Shown here in pieces: positions 29,515 to 40,300 of a DNA stretch of 64,000 bases. Below the pieces are notes generated by a model. It worked only from the letters and a program-made list of their open reading frames with translations, was not told where the DNA came from and ran no database searches. This stretch comes from Streptomyces sp. TP-A0356 (GTDB lineage Bacteria; Actinomycetota; Actinomycetes; Streptomycetales; Streptomycetaceae), in assembly GCF_001417775.1 (NCBI RefSeq), contig NZ_BBZJ01000017.1:372001-436000 (forward strand), given 5' to 3'. The first letter of the stretch is position 1. Every line of letters begins with the position of its first letter. The position numbers and the translations under genes were made by a program.

Positions 29515-29865
29515 TCAGGGGGCGTGCTGGGTGACCTGTTCCACAACACTCGTCCCGCTGCCCGTCTGCGACTCCCACTCCCAGGACTCCTCGAGGCGCA
29601 CCCGCCCGTCGGGAAGCTCCACGACCCGCGAGACACAGTGGCCCGAGGACGTGGTCCCGTCCCGCTTGAGCTGCACGTACCGGAAATCGAGGCGATCACC
29701 CTCCCGCGTGCCCACCAGATGGCCGCGTACCACGTCGCCGCCCGTGTACTCGGCCCAGATCTCGCCGTCCTCCTCGTGGTACGCGAACCGGGTGCGCGTA
29801 CCGACCTGACCTGGGGCCTGGTCCGCCACCGGGGCGAGGACCAGACCGTCGAGCGAGGGGGGCAT
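29515..29865 (-). CDS. Conserved protein of unknown function (about 115 residues)
   Basis: A 116-residue protein matching a widespread small family sometimes mislabelled N-acetylglutamate synthase. Typical features are alternating beta-strand segments with the motifs YTGGDVVRGHLVG and GHCVSRVVELPDGRVRLEESWEWES, suggesting a small beta-barrel. No catalytic residues are recognisable. ATG 29863-29865 has GGGAG about 13 nt upstream. The next gene on this strand is the flavoprotein reductase, 33 bp away. Confidence 0.7.
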   Translation of the reverse strand: MPPSLDGLVLAPVADQAPGQVGTRTRFAYHEEDGEIWAEYTGGDVVRGHLVGTREGDRLDFRYVQLKRDGTTSSGHCVSRVVELPDGRVRLEESWEWESQTGSGTSVVEQVTQHAP

Positions 29866-29880
29866 GAGCGGGAGGCTCCC

Positions 29881-29909
29881 TTACTGACGCACACGGCACG
29901 GGCTAGGGT
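29881..29909 (+). promoter_or_regulatory. Promoter candidate for the thi operon
   Basis: TTACTG and TAGGGT are separated by 17 nt, immediately upstream of the TPP riboswitch. Confidence 0.45.
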
Positions 29910-29924
29910 GGCCAACGTACAAGC

Positions 29925-30014
29925 ACTCGCGGGAGCCCGGGCGCACCGGGCTGAGAGGGAGGCTGGCGGCCTCCGACCGTACGAACCTGATCCGGGTCAT
30001 GCCGGCGAAGGGAG
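29925..30014 (+). promoter_or_regulatory. TPP riboswitch (THI element)
   Basis: The conserved THI-box parts are all present: GGGAGCCCGG...CCGGGCTGAGAGGG in the first half and ACCTGATCCGGGTCATGCCGGCGAAGGGAGG in two adjoining stretches of the second. The final GGGAGG overlaps the Shine-Dalgarno region of thiO, so thiamine pyrophosphate binding probably hides the ribosome site. Confidence 0.93.
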
Positions 30015-30028
30015 GGGGCTGGACGCCC

Positions 30029-31192
30029 ATGTCGTCTACACCCACGTCAGACGTCCTTGTCGTCGGGGGCGGGATCATCGGACTCGTGACCGCCTGGCGG
30101 GCCGCGCAGCGCGGGTTCGCCACCGCGGTGGTGGATCCGGCGCCGGGCGGCGGAGCGGCCCAGGTGGCGGCCGGGATGCTCGCCGCCGTCACCGAACTGC
30201 ACTACGGCGAGCAGACGCTGCTCGGCCTCAACCTGGAGTCCGCGCGCCGCTATCCGGACTTCGTCGCCGAGCTGACCGAGGCCACCGGCCAGGACCTCGG
30301 CCACCGCCGGTGCGGCACGCTCGCCGTCGCCCTGGACGCCGACGACCGTGCCCAGCTGCGCGAGTTGCACGCGCTGCAGCAGCGGTCGGGCCTCGCGTCG
30401 GAGTGGCTGAACGGGCGCGAGTGCCGCCGCCTCGAGCCGATGCTCGCGCCGGGGGTGCGTGGGGGGCTCAGGGTCGACGGCGACCATCAGATCGACCCGC
30501 GCCGCCTCGCCCAGGCCCTGGTGACGGCATGCGAACGCGCCGGGGTCGTCTTCCACCGCGTGTGGGCCGAGCGGCTGACGGTGGTGCGGGAGCGCGCCGC
30601 CGGAGTCCGGGCCGCCGACGGCACCGACCTCGCCGCCGGGCAGGTCGTCCTCGCCGCGGGCAGCCTCAGCGGGCGTCTCGCGGGCGTACCGGACGAGGTC
30701 CTGCCGCCCATACGCCCCGTGAAGGGGCAGGTGCTGCGGCTGACCGTGCCGAAGGGGTACGCGCCGTTCCTGAGCCGTACCGTGCGGGCCGTCGTCCGGG
30801 GCAGCCAGGTCTATCTGGTGCCGCGCGAGAGCGGCGAGCTCGTCGTCGGCGCGACCAGCGAGGAGCTCGGCTGGGACACGACGGTCACCGCGGGCGGGGT
30901 CTACGAGCTGCTGCGGGACGCGCACGAGCTGGTCCCCGGGATCACCGAGCTGCCGCTCACCGAGACCCGAGCGGGACTGCGCCCGGCTTCCCCGGACAAC
31001 GCGCCGTTGCTCGGCCCGACGCAGCTGGCGGGTCTGCTGCTGGCCACCGGGCACTACCGCAACGGCGTCCTGCTCACCCCCGTCACCGGTGACGTCATGG
31101 CGCACGTGCTGACCACCGGGGAGCTGCCGGACGAGGCCCGGCCCTTCACCCCCCGGCGCTTCACCGCCGCACTCACGGAGCAGCCCGCATGA
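30029..31192 (+). CDS. thiO: Glycine oxidase ThiO
   Basis: FAD-dependent oxidase that converts glycine to the imine used in thiazole synthesis. The 387-residue protein has an N-terminal FAD motif (VLVVGGGIIGLVTAWRAAQRG), the C-terminal segment GLRPASPDNAPLLG and GHYRNGVLLTP, typical of ThiO. ATG 30029 is the first codon after the riboswitch; upstream in-frame codons lie in the riboswitch itself. The stop overlaps thiS as ATGA. Confidence 0.95.
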   Translation: MSSTPTSDVLVVGGGIIGLVTAWRAAQRGFATAVVDPAPGGGAAQVAAGMLAAVTELHYGEQTLLGLNLESARRYPDFVAELTEATGQDLGHRRCGTLAVALDADDRAQLRELHALQQRSGLASEWLNGRECRRLEPMLAPGVRGGLRVDGDHQIDPRRLAQALVTACERAGVVFHRVWAERLTVVRERAAGVRAADGTDLAAGQVVLAAGSLSGRLAGVPDEVLPPIRPVKGQVLRLTVPKGYAPFLSRTVRAVVRGSQVYLVPRESGELVVGATSEELGWDTTVTAGGVYELLRDAHELVPGITELPLTETRAGLRPASPDNAPLLGPTQLAGLLLATGHYRNGVLLTPVTGDVMAHVLTTGELPDEARPFTPRRFTAALTEQPA

Positions 31193-31389
31193 ACATCTCG
31201 GTCAACGGGGAGCCCCGGCAGGTGGCTCCCGGCACCCCGCTCGACACGCTCGTGCGCACCCTCACCGCGGCCCCCTCGGGCGTGGCCGCCGCCCTCAACG
31301 AAACCGTCGTTCCGCGCACGCAGTGGTCGTCGACGCATCTGTCCGAGGGGGACCGCGTCGAGGTCCTCACCGCCGTCCAAGGAGGCTGA
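31189..31389 (+). CDS. thiS: Sulfur carrier protein ThiS
   Basis: A 66-residue ubiquitin-like sulfur carrier. It ends in the required Gly-Gly (TAVQGG) that is adenylated and thiocarboxylated before sulfur transfer to ThiG. Start ATG overlaps the thiO stop. Three nucleotides separate it from thiG. Confidence 0.95.
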   Translation: MNISVNGEPRQVAPGTPLDTLVRTLTAAPSGVAAALNETVVPRTQWSSTHLSEGDRVEVLTAVQGG

Positions 31390-32187
<798 letters not shown>

Positions 32188-32299
32188 GGCCCGCTCCCGG
32201 CGCCGAGGATGTGCGGCATGCGTCACAGCTGCGCTGCAGTCGGGCCCGGTATCGGCGGAACGGCCGGGGCCGACAGTGCGCCCTCGTACACTCACCTGC

Positions 32300-34207
32300 G
32301 TGGATACGACCCTTCATGACCCTCTCGTCGGGCAGCTGCTCGACGGCCGCTATCGCGTCGACGCGCGCATCGCGGTCGGCGGGATGGCCACGGTCTACCG
32401 GGCCGTGGACACCCGCCTCGACCGCGTCCTCGCGCTCAAGGTGATGCACCCGACGCTGGCCGCCGACGCCTCGTTCGTCGAGCGTTTCATCCGTGAGGCC
32501 AAGTCGGTCGCGCGCCTCGCCCACCCGAATGTGGTGCAGGTCTTCGACCAGGGCACCGACGGGTCGTACGTCTACCTGGCGATGGAGTACATCGCCGGAT
32601 GCACCCTGCGCGACGTGCTGCGCGAGCGCGGGGCGCTGCAGCCGCGTGCCGCCCTCGACATCCTGGAGCCGGTGCTGGCCGCGCTGGGCGCCGCCCACCG
32701 CGCGGGGTTCGTGCACCGCGACATGAAGCCGGAGAACGTCCTGATAGGGGACGACGGCCGGGTCAAGGTGGCCGACTTCGGTCTGGTACGGGCCGTGGAC
32801 ACCGTCACCAACACGACGGGCGCCGTTCTCGGCACGGTGTCGTACCTCGCCCCCGAGCAGATCGAGGACGGTACGGCCGACACCCGGGTCGACGTGTACG
32901 CGTGCGGCGTCGTCCTCTACGAGATGCTCACCGGGAACAAGCCGCACCACGGCGACTCCCCCGCCCAGGTCATCTACCAGCACCTCAACGAGGACGTGCC
33001 GCCGCCGTCCGCGGCCGTGCCGGGGCTGCCGCTGGAGCTCGACGAGTTGGTCGCGTCGGCGACCGCGCGCAACCCCGAGCTGCGCCCGCACGACGCGGTG
33101 GCCCTGCTCGCCGAGGTGCTGGAGGCACGCGGCGCGCTCACCACCGAGCAGCTGGACGCCGTACCGCCGCGGGCCATCGCCGCGGCGCACGACAACGCCG
33201 AGGACCGGACGAGCGTGATACCGCGCCCGGTGCCGGCGAACCCGGTGGACGGGGACGCCGTACTCAACCGGACCAGCCGGTTCGAGAGCCCGGCGCCCGA
33301 GCCCCGTCGGCGCCCCGAGCGCGCCCGGCGCGGACTGCTCGCGCTCGCCCTCGCCGCGTTGGTGGTGTTCGGCGTCGGTACGGGCGTCTGGTACATCAAC
33401 TCCGGCCAGTTCACCAAGGTCCCGCCGCTGCTGGCGAAGACCGAGGCCGAGGCGCGGGCGCGGCTGAAGCGGGCCGGGCTGGAGGTCAGACGGGTCGAGC
33501 ACGCCTACAGCGACACGGTCGAGCGCGGCACGGTGATCAGCACCGACCCGGCGGCGGGCGCGCGGATACGCTCCAACGACTCGGTGACGCTGACCCTCTC
33601 GGAGGGTCCCGAGACGGTCCGGGTGCCCGATCTGAAGGGCCTGCCGCTCAACGAGGCGCAGGACCGGCTGAAGAAGGACGGCCTGGTCGCGGGCATGGTC
33701 ACGGACGCGTTCAGCGAGGACGTGCCCAAGGGCCAGGTGATCGGCACGGATCCGGGTGCGGGCACCCAGCGCCACGGCGGTTCGGCGATCGCGCTCACCG
33801 TCAGCAAGGGCGCGCCGGTGGACGTGCCGGATGTCACGGGCGCCTCCATCGACGAGGCCACCACGCAGTTGCAGGACGCGGGCCTTCAGGTGAAGATCGC
33901 CGGCACCCAGGTCACCTCGGAGTTCGACGCCGGGAAGGTCGCCCGGCAGTCGCCGGACGGGGGCAAGCAGGCAGGCGAGGGCGACACGGTCACGCTGACG
34001 ATCTCCAAGGGCCGCGAGATGGTCGACGTGCCGGACGTGGTCGGCGACAAGGTCGACGACGCGAAGAAGGCGCTCCAGGCCGCGGGCTTCCAGGTCGAGG
34101 AGGACCGCGGGCTGCTGGGCCTGTTCGGCGACACGGTGAAGAGCCAGTCGGTGAAGGGCGGCCAGAAGGCGCCGAAGGGGTCGACGATCACGATCCAGAT
34201 CCGGTAG
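32300..34207 (+). CDS. PASTA-domain serine/threonine protein kinase (PknB/PknL type)
   Basis: A 635-residue membrane kinase. The N-terminal kinase domain has the glycine-rich loop region VGGMATVY, the catalytic Lys in ALKV, the loop HRDMKPEN, DFG and the APEQ segment. One membrane helix lies around residues 344-365, and four PASTA repeats follow outside the membrane, which sense muropeptides or lipid II in this family. GTG 32300 starts at VDTTLHDPL; a GTG at 32276 is an alternative. A Rv2175c-like possible substrate lies 4 kb upstream. It marks the left border of the accessory cassette. Confidence 0.93.
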   Translation: MDTTLHDPLVGQLLDGRYRVDARIAVGGMATVYRAVDTRLDRVLALKVMHPTLAADASFVERFIREAKSVARLAHPNVVQVFDQGTDGSYVYLAMEYIAGCTLRDVLRERGALQPRAALDILEPVLAALGAAHRAGFVHRDMKPENVLIGDDGRVKVADFGLVRAVDTVTNTTGAVLGTVSYLAPEQIEDGTADTRVDVYACGVVLYEMLTGNKPHHGDSPAQVIYQHLNEDVPPPSAAVPGLPLELDELVASATARNPELRPHDAVALLAEVLEARGALTTEQLDAVPPRAIAAAHDNAEDRTSVIPRPVPANPVDGDAVLNRTSRFESPAPEPRRRPERARRGLLALALAALVVFGVGTGVWYINSGQFTKVPPLLAKTEAEARARLKRAGLEVRRVEHAYSDTVERGTVISTDPAAGARIRSNDSVTLTLSEGPETVRVPDLKGLPLNEAQDRLKKDGLVAGMVTDAFSEDVPKGQVIGTDPGAGTQRHGGSAIALTVSKGAPVDVPDVTGASIDEATTQLQDAGLQVKIAGTQVTSEFDAGKVARQSPDGGKQAGEGDTVTLTISKGREMVDVPDVVGDKVDDAKKALQAAGFQVEEDRGLLGLFGDTVKSQSVKGGQKAPKGSTITIQIR

Positions 34208-34226
34208 CGGCCGCGGCGGGAGGGGG

Positions 34227-34258
34227 CCCCGGGGAACAGGGGACGGCAGTTCCCGGGG
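34227..34258 (+). terminator. Terminator-like hairpin after the PASTA kinase gene
   Basis: Ccccggggaac and gttcccgggg arms flank an 11-nt loop, with one unpaired base. It lies 20 nt after the kinase stop and separates the kinase from the cassette's first operon. Confidence 0.55.
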
Positions 34259-34260
34259 GG

Positions 34261-34290
34261 AAGGTCAACTGGGCCTGGAATCTTGACCTT
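34261..34290. promoter_or_regulatory. Inverted repeat upstream of the conflict-system operon
   Basis: AAGGTCAA and TTGACCTT are perfect 8-nt inverted repeats separated by 14 nt, 91 nt upstream of the trypsin-like gene start. A TACTAT box at 34322-34327 may be the -10. It is a candidate operator for the cassette; no regulator gene is encoded inside the cassette. Confidence 0.5.
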
Positions 34291-34380
34291 TGCCCCCTCC
34301 GCCGCACCCGCGTGCTACCGCTACTATGGCGGCTCCGCGGGCGGTGGGACCCGGCGGAGCGCGACATCGGGGGGAGAGGC

Positions 34381-36357
34381 GTGGTGGTCGAACCGGTCGC
34401 CGAGCTGGCCGCCACCGACGACTGGCAGGTGAGCATCCTCGGACCCACGGGGAAGCCGGTGGGCGGCGGCGTGCTCGTTTCGCCCAGGTATGTGCTGACC
34501 TGTGCCCACGTCGTGACGACCGCCCTGGGCAGGCGTCTGGAGGACGACCCCCACGGCACGGTCACCGTCGCCCTGAACAGCGGGCTCGCGCTGCGGGGTT
34601 CACCCGGTGGCGGGCACCGCTACACCGGCGGAAGCCATCACGAGGACTTCTCGGTGCTCATCCTGCACGGCGATCTGGCGCCGACCGGCGGCGGGTTGCC
34701 CTCGTCGCACACCCACCTCTCCAGCGGCACCTACACGGCCAGACGCCCGATGCAGGTGTACGGCTACCCGCAGGGCCAGCCGGACGGCGTGTGGGCCGAC
34801 TGCCTGATGGCGGGCCGGGGCGGCCGGGAGGGCGCGCTGATCCAGCTGAACGACGCCCCGGGCACCGGACGCCGGGTCGCCAGGGGGTACAGCGGCTGCG
34901 GTGTGAAGGACACCGCGACGTCCCGCGTGGCGGGGCTGGCCGTCCTGCGCGACAAGTCGCCCGAGGCGGGCGTCACCTGGATGATCCCGATGGCCCGGCT
35001 CGCCGAGTCCTGGCCGCCGTTGCGCGCCGCCCTGGCCCTCTCCGAGGAGCGGGCGTCGGCCCGGCACCTGCCGAGGTTCCCGGACCATCCCGAGGACGAC
35101 CCGTTCGACCCGGAGGCCATGGACGACCTCTACCGGCTGCTGCTGGACGGTGCGTTCTCGCTGCCCGGCCTGGTCGCACTGCGCGACGAGGCGCTCGGGC
35201 CCGTGCGCCGCCCCTGGCAGGGGGCTCCCGAGGACATCCTCGGCATCGTGCACGACCTCCAGCACATCGCCCAGGCCGGACGGCCGGTCCCACCGCTGCT
35301 GGCCTTCGTGGCCGCGCTGTCCCGGCGGATGCCGGGCACCCGCGGACAGGAGCTGGCCCGCTGGGTGCGCGGCCGGGCCGGGCACTGCACCCCGGTGGTC
35401 GACCCGGCACCGCTCCTGGCCCGGCGGGTACGGCCCGCCGCAGGGACCGCCCGGTGGACGTACGCCACCTTCCAGATCACCCCGGCGACACCGAGCCGGC
35501 ACTATCTCCTCGACGTCTTCCGGCAGGACGAGGGGGCGCCGCGCGAGGCCGTCCACCAGTCCACCCGGGCCATGCGGCTGGGGCAGCTGGAGCAGCTGGT
35601 GGTCGACGAGATCACCCGCATGCGCCGGGAACGCGCCATGGACTCGCCGGAGTTGTTCGTGGAGTTCGTGCTGCCCCGTGAGCTTCTCGCCCGCCCGGTC
35701 GACGACCTGCGGATGGCCACTCCGAGCGGCGCAGAGGTGCGCTTAGGGGTGGTGCACCCGGTGGCCGCACGCAGCCTTGAGCGCCAGAACGCGTCGGAAT
35801 GGGTCGACTGGGGGCATAACTGGTCCCGTAAGTGGGACAGGATGAAGGCGTTGACCGCACTCTCGGGAGAGGGCGTGGTGGATGTGATCCCTGCCCGCAA
35901 CCAGGACGGAACGCCCTACGAGGCGCTGTTCGCCGCGCTGTACGCGGAGGACGGCCCGGTCGCGCTCGTCCTCGGCTTCCCGCCGAAGGTGCCCAGGAAG
36001 CGGGCGCCGGACGCCGAGTTCGACGCGCCCCTGGACGCGGGGATCCCCACGCTGGTCTGGGCACACGACGAACGCGACGCCCAGCGCGTCGTCACCGAAC
36101 TGCTGCCTCGGATGAGGGAGTCGAGCCCGCACGCGGTACCCCAGGCGGTGCTCAGGGCACGCCGGGGTGAGCGGGCGCGCGGCCCCGGCGTGGGCCGCCC
36201 GCCCACGGAGGCCGGTCTGCGCGTGGGGTTCCTCTGGGATCCCTTCGACCGGCTGCCCCCGCACACCCCACTGGCCCCGCCGGCCCCGCATACCCAGCTC
36301 GCCCAGCTCACCCGGCCCGCCCCGTACACCCCACCCGCCCCTGCCCCTCGGAGGTGA
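34381..36357 (+). CDS. Trypsin-like protease with VMAP-C-type C-terminal domain
   Basis: A 658-residue protein with no signal peptide. Residues 1-230 form a trypsin-like domain with a complete triad: His43 in VLTCAHVV, Asp89 in HHEDFSVLIL and Ser171 in GYSGCGV. The middle resembles small effector-associated helical domains. The C-terminal part (about residues 370-580) has VMAP-C-like segments such as VEFVLPRELLARPVDDL and HPVAARSLERQ; VMAP proteins pair with MoxR and vWA proteins in predicted conflict systems (Kaur, Burroughs and Aravind). GTG 34381 has GGGGGGAG six nucleotides upstream; the longer frame before it is a shadow of the kinase. The 40-residue tail is Pro/Ala-rich. Confidence 0.85.
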   Translation: MVVEPVAELAATDDWQVSILGPTGKPVGGGVLVSPRYVLTCAHVVTTALGRRLEDDPHGTVTVALNSGLALRGSPGGGHRYTGGSHHEDFSVLILHGDLAPTGGGLPSSHTHLSSGTYTARRPMQVYGYPQGQPDGVWADCLMAGRGGREGALIQLNDAPGTGRRVARGYSGCGVKDTATSRVAGLAVLRDKSPEAGVTWMIPMARLAESWPPLRAALALSEERASARHLPRFPDHPEDDPFDPEAMDDLYRLLLDGAFSLPGLVALRDEALGPVRRPWQGAPEDILGIVHDLQHIAQAGRPVPPLLAFVAALSRRMPGTRGQELARWVRGRAGHCTPVVDPAPLLARRVRPAAGTARWTYATFQITPATPSRHYLLDVFRQDEGAPREAVHQSTRAMRLGQLEQLVVDEITRMRRERAMDSPELFVEFVLPRELLARPVDDLRMATPSGAEVRLGVVHPVAARSLERQNASEWVDWGHNWSRKWDRMKALTALSGEGVVDVIPARNQDGTPYEALFAALYAEDGPVALVLGFPPKVPRKRAPDAEFDAPLDAGIPTLVWAHDERDAQRVVTELLPRMRESSPHAVPQAVLRARRGERARGPGVGRPPTEAGLRVGFLWDPFDRLPPHTPLAPPAPHTQLAQLTRPAPYTPPAPAPRR

Positions 36358-36363
36358 CCACTC

Positions 36364-37380
36364 GTGACCGAGACCGGAACCCCGCAGACGCCCGCGTGGT
36401 GGGTCTACCGCGGTGACGGCATTCCGCACAACGCCATCGAACGGCTGCCGGATCCGCCGACATGGCGTCCGCTGCAGCGGGGGATGCCGCCCCAGGACAC
36501 CCCGGTCGCGTTGCCCCCGGCCGACGCCGGGCGGGGCCGGGTCTTCCAGGCCGACCGCGAGCTGGTCGACGTGGTCAACGCGGCTCTGCTGCTGCGCCGA
36601 CCGCTGCTGCTGACCGGCCGCCCCGGCACCGGCAAGTCGACGCTCGCGCACGCGGTCGCCTACGAACTCGGGCTGGGGCCCGTCCTGCACTGGCCCGTGA
36701 CCTCACGCACCACTCTCAAGGACGGGCTGTACGCGTACGACGCGATCGGGCGGCTGCACGAGGCCAATCTGCAGCGTGCGGGCCTGGAGACGAGCGGCGG
36801 CACCGGGGACATCGGCCGCTTCCTGCGGCTCGGCCCCCTGGGCACGGCGCTGCTGCCCCGGCGTCGTCCGCGCGTCCTGCTGATCGACGAGCTGGACAAG
36901 AGCGACATCGATCTCCCCAACGACCTGCTGACCGTGTTCGAGGAGGGCCGCTTCCCCATCCAGGAGCTGCTGCGGTTGCCTCCCGACCAGCGCAGCGTCC
37001 AGGTGCAGACCGCGGACGGCGGACAGGAGCTCGTCACCGACGGTCAGGTGACCTGCTGGTCCTTCCCGTTCGTGGTCATCACGTCCAACGAGGAGCGCGA
37101 GTTCCCCGCGGCCTTCGCCCGGCGCTGTCTGCGTTACGACATCGAGCCGCCGGGGCCCGAGCGGCTCGCGGCGATCGTCGCCGCGCATCTGGGCGCGGAG
37201 GCGCTGGAAGAGGCACGCCCCCTGATGGAGGAGTTCCTCTCCGAGCAGAACGGCGGCAGCGTGGCCGTCGACCAGTTGCTCGCGGCCATCCAATTGGCCC
37301 GCGCGGGTGCGGACGAGGATCCCGAACAGTGGCAGGATCTGCTGCGCACCGTCTGGCGTCACCTGGAAACGGGGCCCTGA
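36364..37380 (+). CDS. MoxR-type AAA+ ATPase of the conflict cassette
   Basis: A 338-residue AAA+ ATPase: Walker A GRPGTGKS at residues 85-92, Walker B VLLIDELDKSDIDLPNDLL, then FVVITSNEEREFPAAFARRC as the sensor/Arg-finger region. It resembles AAA_5/MoxR ATPases that accompany VMAP proteins. GTG 36364 follows the trypsin gene by six nucleotides with a GGAGG site, and the TGA overlaps the next ATG by one base. It probably remodels the vWA-like protein or the protease in an NTP-dependent way. Confidence 0.88.
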   Translation: MTETGTPQTPAWWVYRGDGIPHNAIERLPDPPTWRPLQRGMPPQDTPVALPPADAGRGRVFQADRELVDVVNAALLLRRPLLLTGRPGTGKSTLAHAVAYELGLGPVLHWPVTSRTTLKDGLYAYDAIGRLHEANLQRAGLETSGGTGDIGRFLRLGPLGTALLPRRRPRVLLIDELDKSDIDLPNDLLTVFEEGRFPIQELLRLPPDQRSVQVQTADGGQELVTDGQVTCWSFPFVVITSNEEREFPAAFARRCLRYDIEPPGPERLAAIVAAHLGAEALEEARPLMEEFLSEQNGGSVAVDQLLAAIQLARAGADEDPEQWQDLLRTVWRHLETGP

Positions 37381-40300
37381 TGCCTTTCGAACCGCCGGAG
37401 CGCTCCGCTCCGGATGCCCGGGAGATCGCCGAAGTCCTGTGGCTCGCGGCCCGGTTGGCCGATTCGCGCGAGGACCCGGTGCCGTCTCCGGCTGCCACAC
37501 GCCCGCACTCGCTGTCCGGGATCACCGGACCGGTGGAGCCCGGCGTGCCCCGGCGTGCCCGCGACCGGTCCACCGAGCGGGATGCGTCCGACGGCCCCGG
37601 GCACGCCCCATCGCTGGGCCTTCCCGGTCATGCACCGCAGCTGCATGTGCAGAGGGTCCGGGCGCCGGCCCACCATATGGGCCCGGCCCTCCCCGCCCTG
37701 CCGGTGCGCTCCCCCGGCGTGCGCCCGCTGCCGAAGGCGGTCGAGCTGGGCAAGGCACTGCGCCCCCTGCGCCGCCGTGCCCCCTCCGCCGTACGACAGC
37801 GGCTGGACGAGGAGGCGACGGCCGAGCGGGCCGCGCAGACCGATGTCTGGGAGCCGGTGCTGGTCCCCGAGGACGAGCCCTGGCTCGACCTGCTCCTGGT
37901 GGTGGACACCGGTGAGTCGATGGTGCTGTGGGACGGCGCGGTGGCCGAGCTGCGCACGGTCCTGCGGCGCGTGGGAGCCTTCCGCTCCATCACCGTGCGC
38001 TGGCTGGAGCATCTCCCGGACGGCCGGGTGGACGTGCGCGGCACCCCGCCACCGTGGACCGGGGGCGCCAGCCGCCGCGTCCGGGATCCCGGGCGGCAGG
38101 TGCAGCACTCGCCGCGCGGTGCGCTGCTCGTGCTCAGCGACGCCATCAACACCGGCTGGCGCTCGGGCGCCGTGGACCGGCTGCTGGCCCGCTGGGCCCG
38201 CTCCCGCCCCACCGCGGTGGTCCAGCCGCTCGACCGCAGGCTGTGGCACCGCACCGCCTTACGCCCCCTGCCGGTGACCCTGAAGGCCGCCCGGCCGGGA
38301 GCGCCGAACAGCGATCTGCGCACCGACACCGACCATCCGCACCCGTTGGTGCCCGTCGTCGAACTCGCGCCCTCGGCGCTGCAGATGTGGGCGCGGATGG
38401 TCGCCCAGCCGGAGACCTCGCCGTTCCAGGGATACGCGGTGTGCCCACTCGCCGACGTACGCCCGGTGACGGCCCCGCCCGAACTCGGGTCCACGCCGGC
38501 GGACGAGCCGGGGCTGTCGCCGTTGGACCGGGTGCTCGCCTTCCGGGCCGCCGCCTCCCCGCAGGCGTTCGAACTGGCCGGCTATCTGTCGGCCGCCCCG
38601 CTCTTCCTGCCGGTGATGCGGCTGGTGCAGAAGGTCATGGCACCGCGCACGACGCCCTCGCACCTGGCGGAGGTCTTCCTGTCCGGACTGCTGCACCCGG
38701 TCCACGGCGACCGTCCGGGGCCCGGCGAGGAGACCGAGTTCGACTTCCCGGAACCCGTGCGCGCACTGCTGCTCGGCTCGCTGCACCGGCAGGAGAGCCG
38801 CCGCGTCCTCACGGCGGTGTCGGACTATCTGGCCGAGCACTCCTCGGCGCCCTACCGGTTCGACGCCACCCTGGCCGACCCCGCCGCCGAGCTGCCGTCC
38901 CGGATCAGCTCCGAGAGTCTGCCCTTCGCCAAGGTCGACGCCGCGGTCGCCGACGCGCTGGGCGGGGGTTTCGCCACCCGCGCCCGCAAGCTGCGCAGCC
39001 TCATCTCCGGCCACTCCCCACGGCGGGGTAATGGTGACGGAACGTCGCCATACGATTACGTTGTGACCGACACCACCTCGATTCAGACCAGTGCCGAAGC
39101 GGAAGCCGGCCGTTTCCACCAGGCCGGCGCCGACGCTCACACGGCGGGGGCGCACGCGCCGACGGGGGAACCGTCCGGGCAACCAGCGGAAAGGGAAGCA
39201 CCCGTGGCCGAGTCCGCGTCTCGACTGGCCGAAGTCGACGGCCCCGCGAGCACCATGGCGACGTCCGGCGGTCCTCTGCAGACCATCACCCGTCCCATGC
39301 GGTTCGAGCAGAACATCCCTCAGGTGTGGGGTCGCCGCATTCCACCGAGGAACCACAACTTCACCGGAAGGGACGAGCTCATCACCCAGCTCCACGCCCG
39401 TCTGGAGGACCGGCGCGCGGCGATCGTGCCGCAGGCGTTCTTCGGCCTCGGTGGCGTGGGCAAGACCCAGCTGGCCGTCGAGTACATCTACCGGTACCAG
39501 TCGCAGTACCAGCTCATCTGGTGGATCAACGCCGAGGACCCGGCAGTGGTCCGATCGTCCATCGCCGCGCTCGCACCGCATCTGGGCCTGCAGGCCCCGA
39601 GCGGTGACGAGGCGCTTCCACTCGTCCTGAACGCGCTGCGTCTGGGCTCCCCCTACCGCCGGTGGCTCCTCGTGTTCGACAACGCCGACCGGCCCGAGGA
39701 CCTGGAGGAGTACTTCCCCTCCGGCGAGGGCCACATCCTGATCACCTCGCGCAACCAGAGCTGGGCCGGGCATGCCCATCCCGTCTCGGTGGACGTCTTC
39801 TCCCGCGAGGAGTCGATCAGGTTCCTGCAGCGCCGGGTGCCCGGTATGCCCGCCGAGGACGCCTCACGGCTGGCCGAGGCCCTCGGCGACCTTCCGCTGG
39901 CCATCGAGCAGGCAGGCGCCTGGCACGCCGAGACGGCCATGTCGGTCGACGAGTACCTGCAGCTGCTTCGAGAACACGCGAGTCGGCTCCTGGACACCTC
40001 GGTCCCCTCCGGCTACCCGCACTCGGTGGTGGCGACCTGGAACCTGGCGATGGAACGGCTGGCCCAGCGCAACCCGGCGGCCGTCCAGCTGCTGCGGCTG
40101 TGCTCGTGCATGGCTCCGGAGCCGATCAGCTGGTCCCTGCTGCGCAGCGCCGCCTTCGCCCCGCTGCCCTCCCCCCTCGCCGAGGCCCTGCGCGACCCCG
40201 TGGAACTGGGCCTGGCCACCCGGGAGATCGGCCGGCTCGCCCTGGCCAGGATCGACCACCGCAGCAACAGCCTCCAGATGCACCGGCTGGTGCAGGCGGT

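Noticed and set aside
32599..34380. N-terminal extension of the trypsin-like ORF
   Set aside because: It overlaps the PASTA kinase in another frame, is Arg/Gly-rich without family similarity, and the GTG at 34381 has a strong ribosome site.
36462..37379. Upstream extension of the TPR protein frame
   Set aside because: It lies within the MoxR gene in another frame and looks like a shadow; the ATG at 37380 overlaps the MoxR stop, as is usual for coupled genes.
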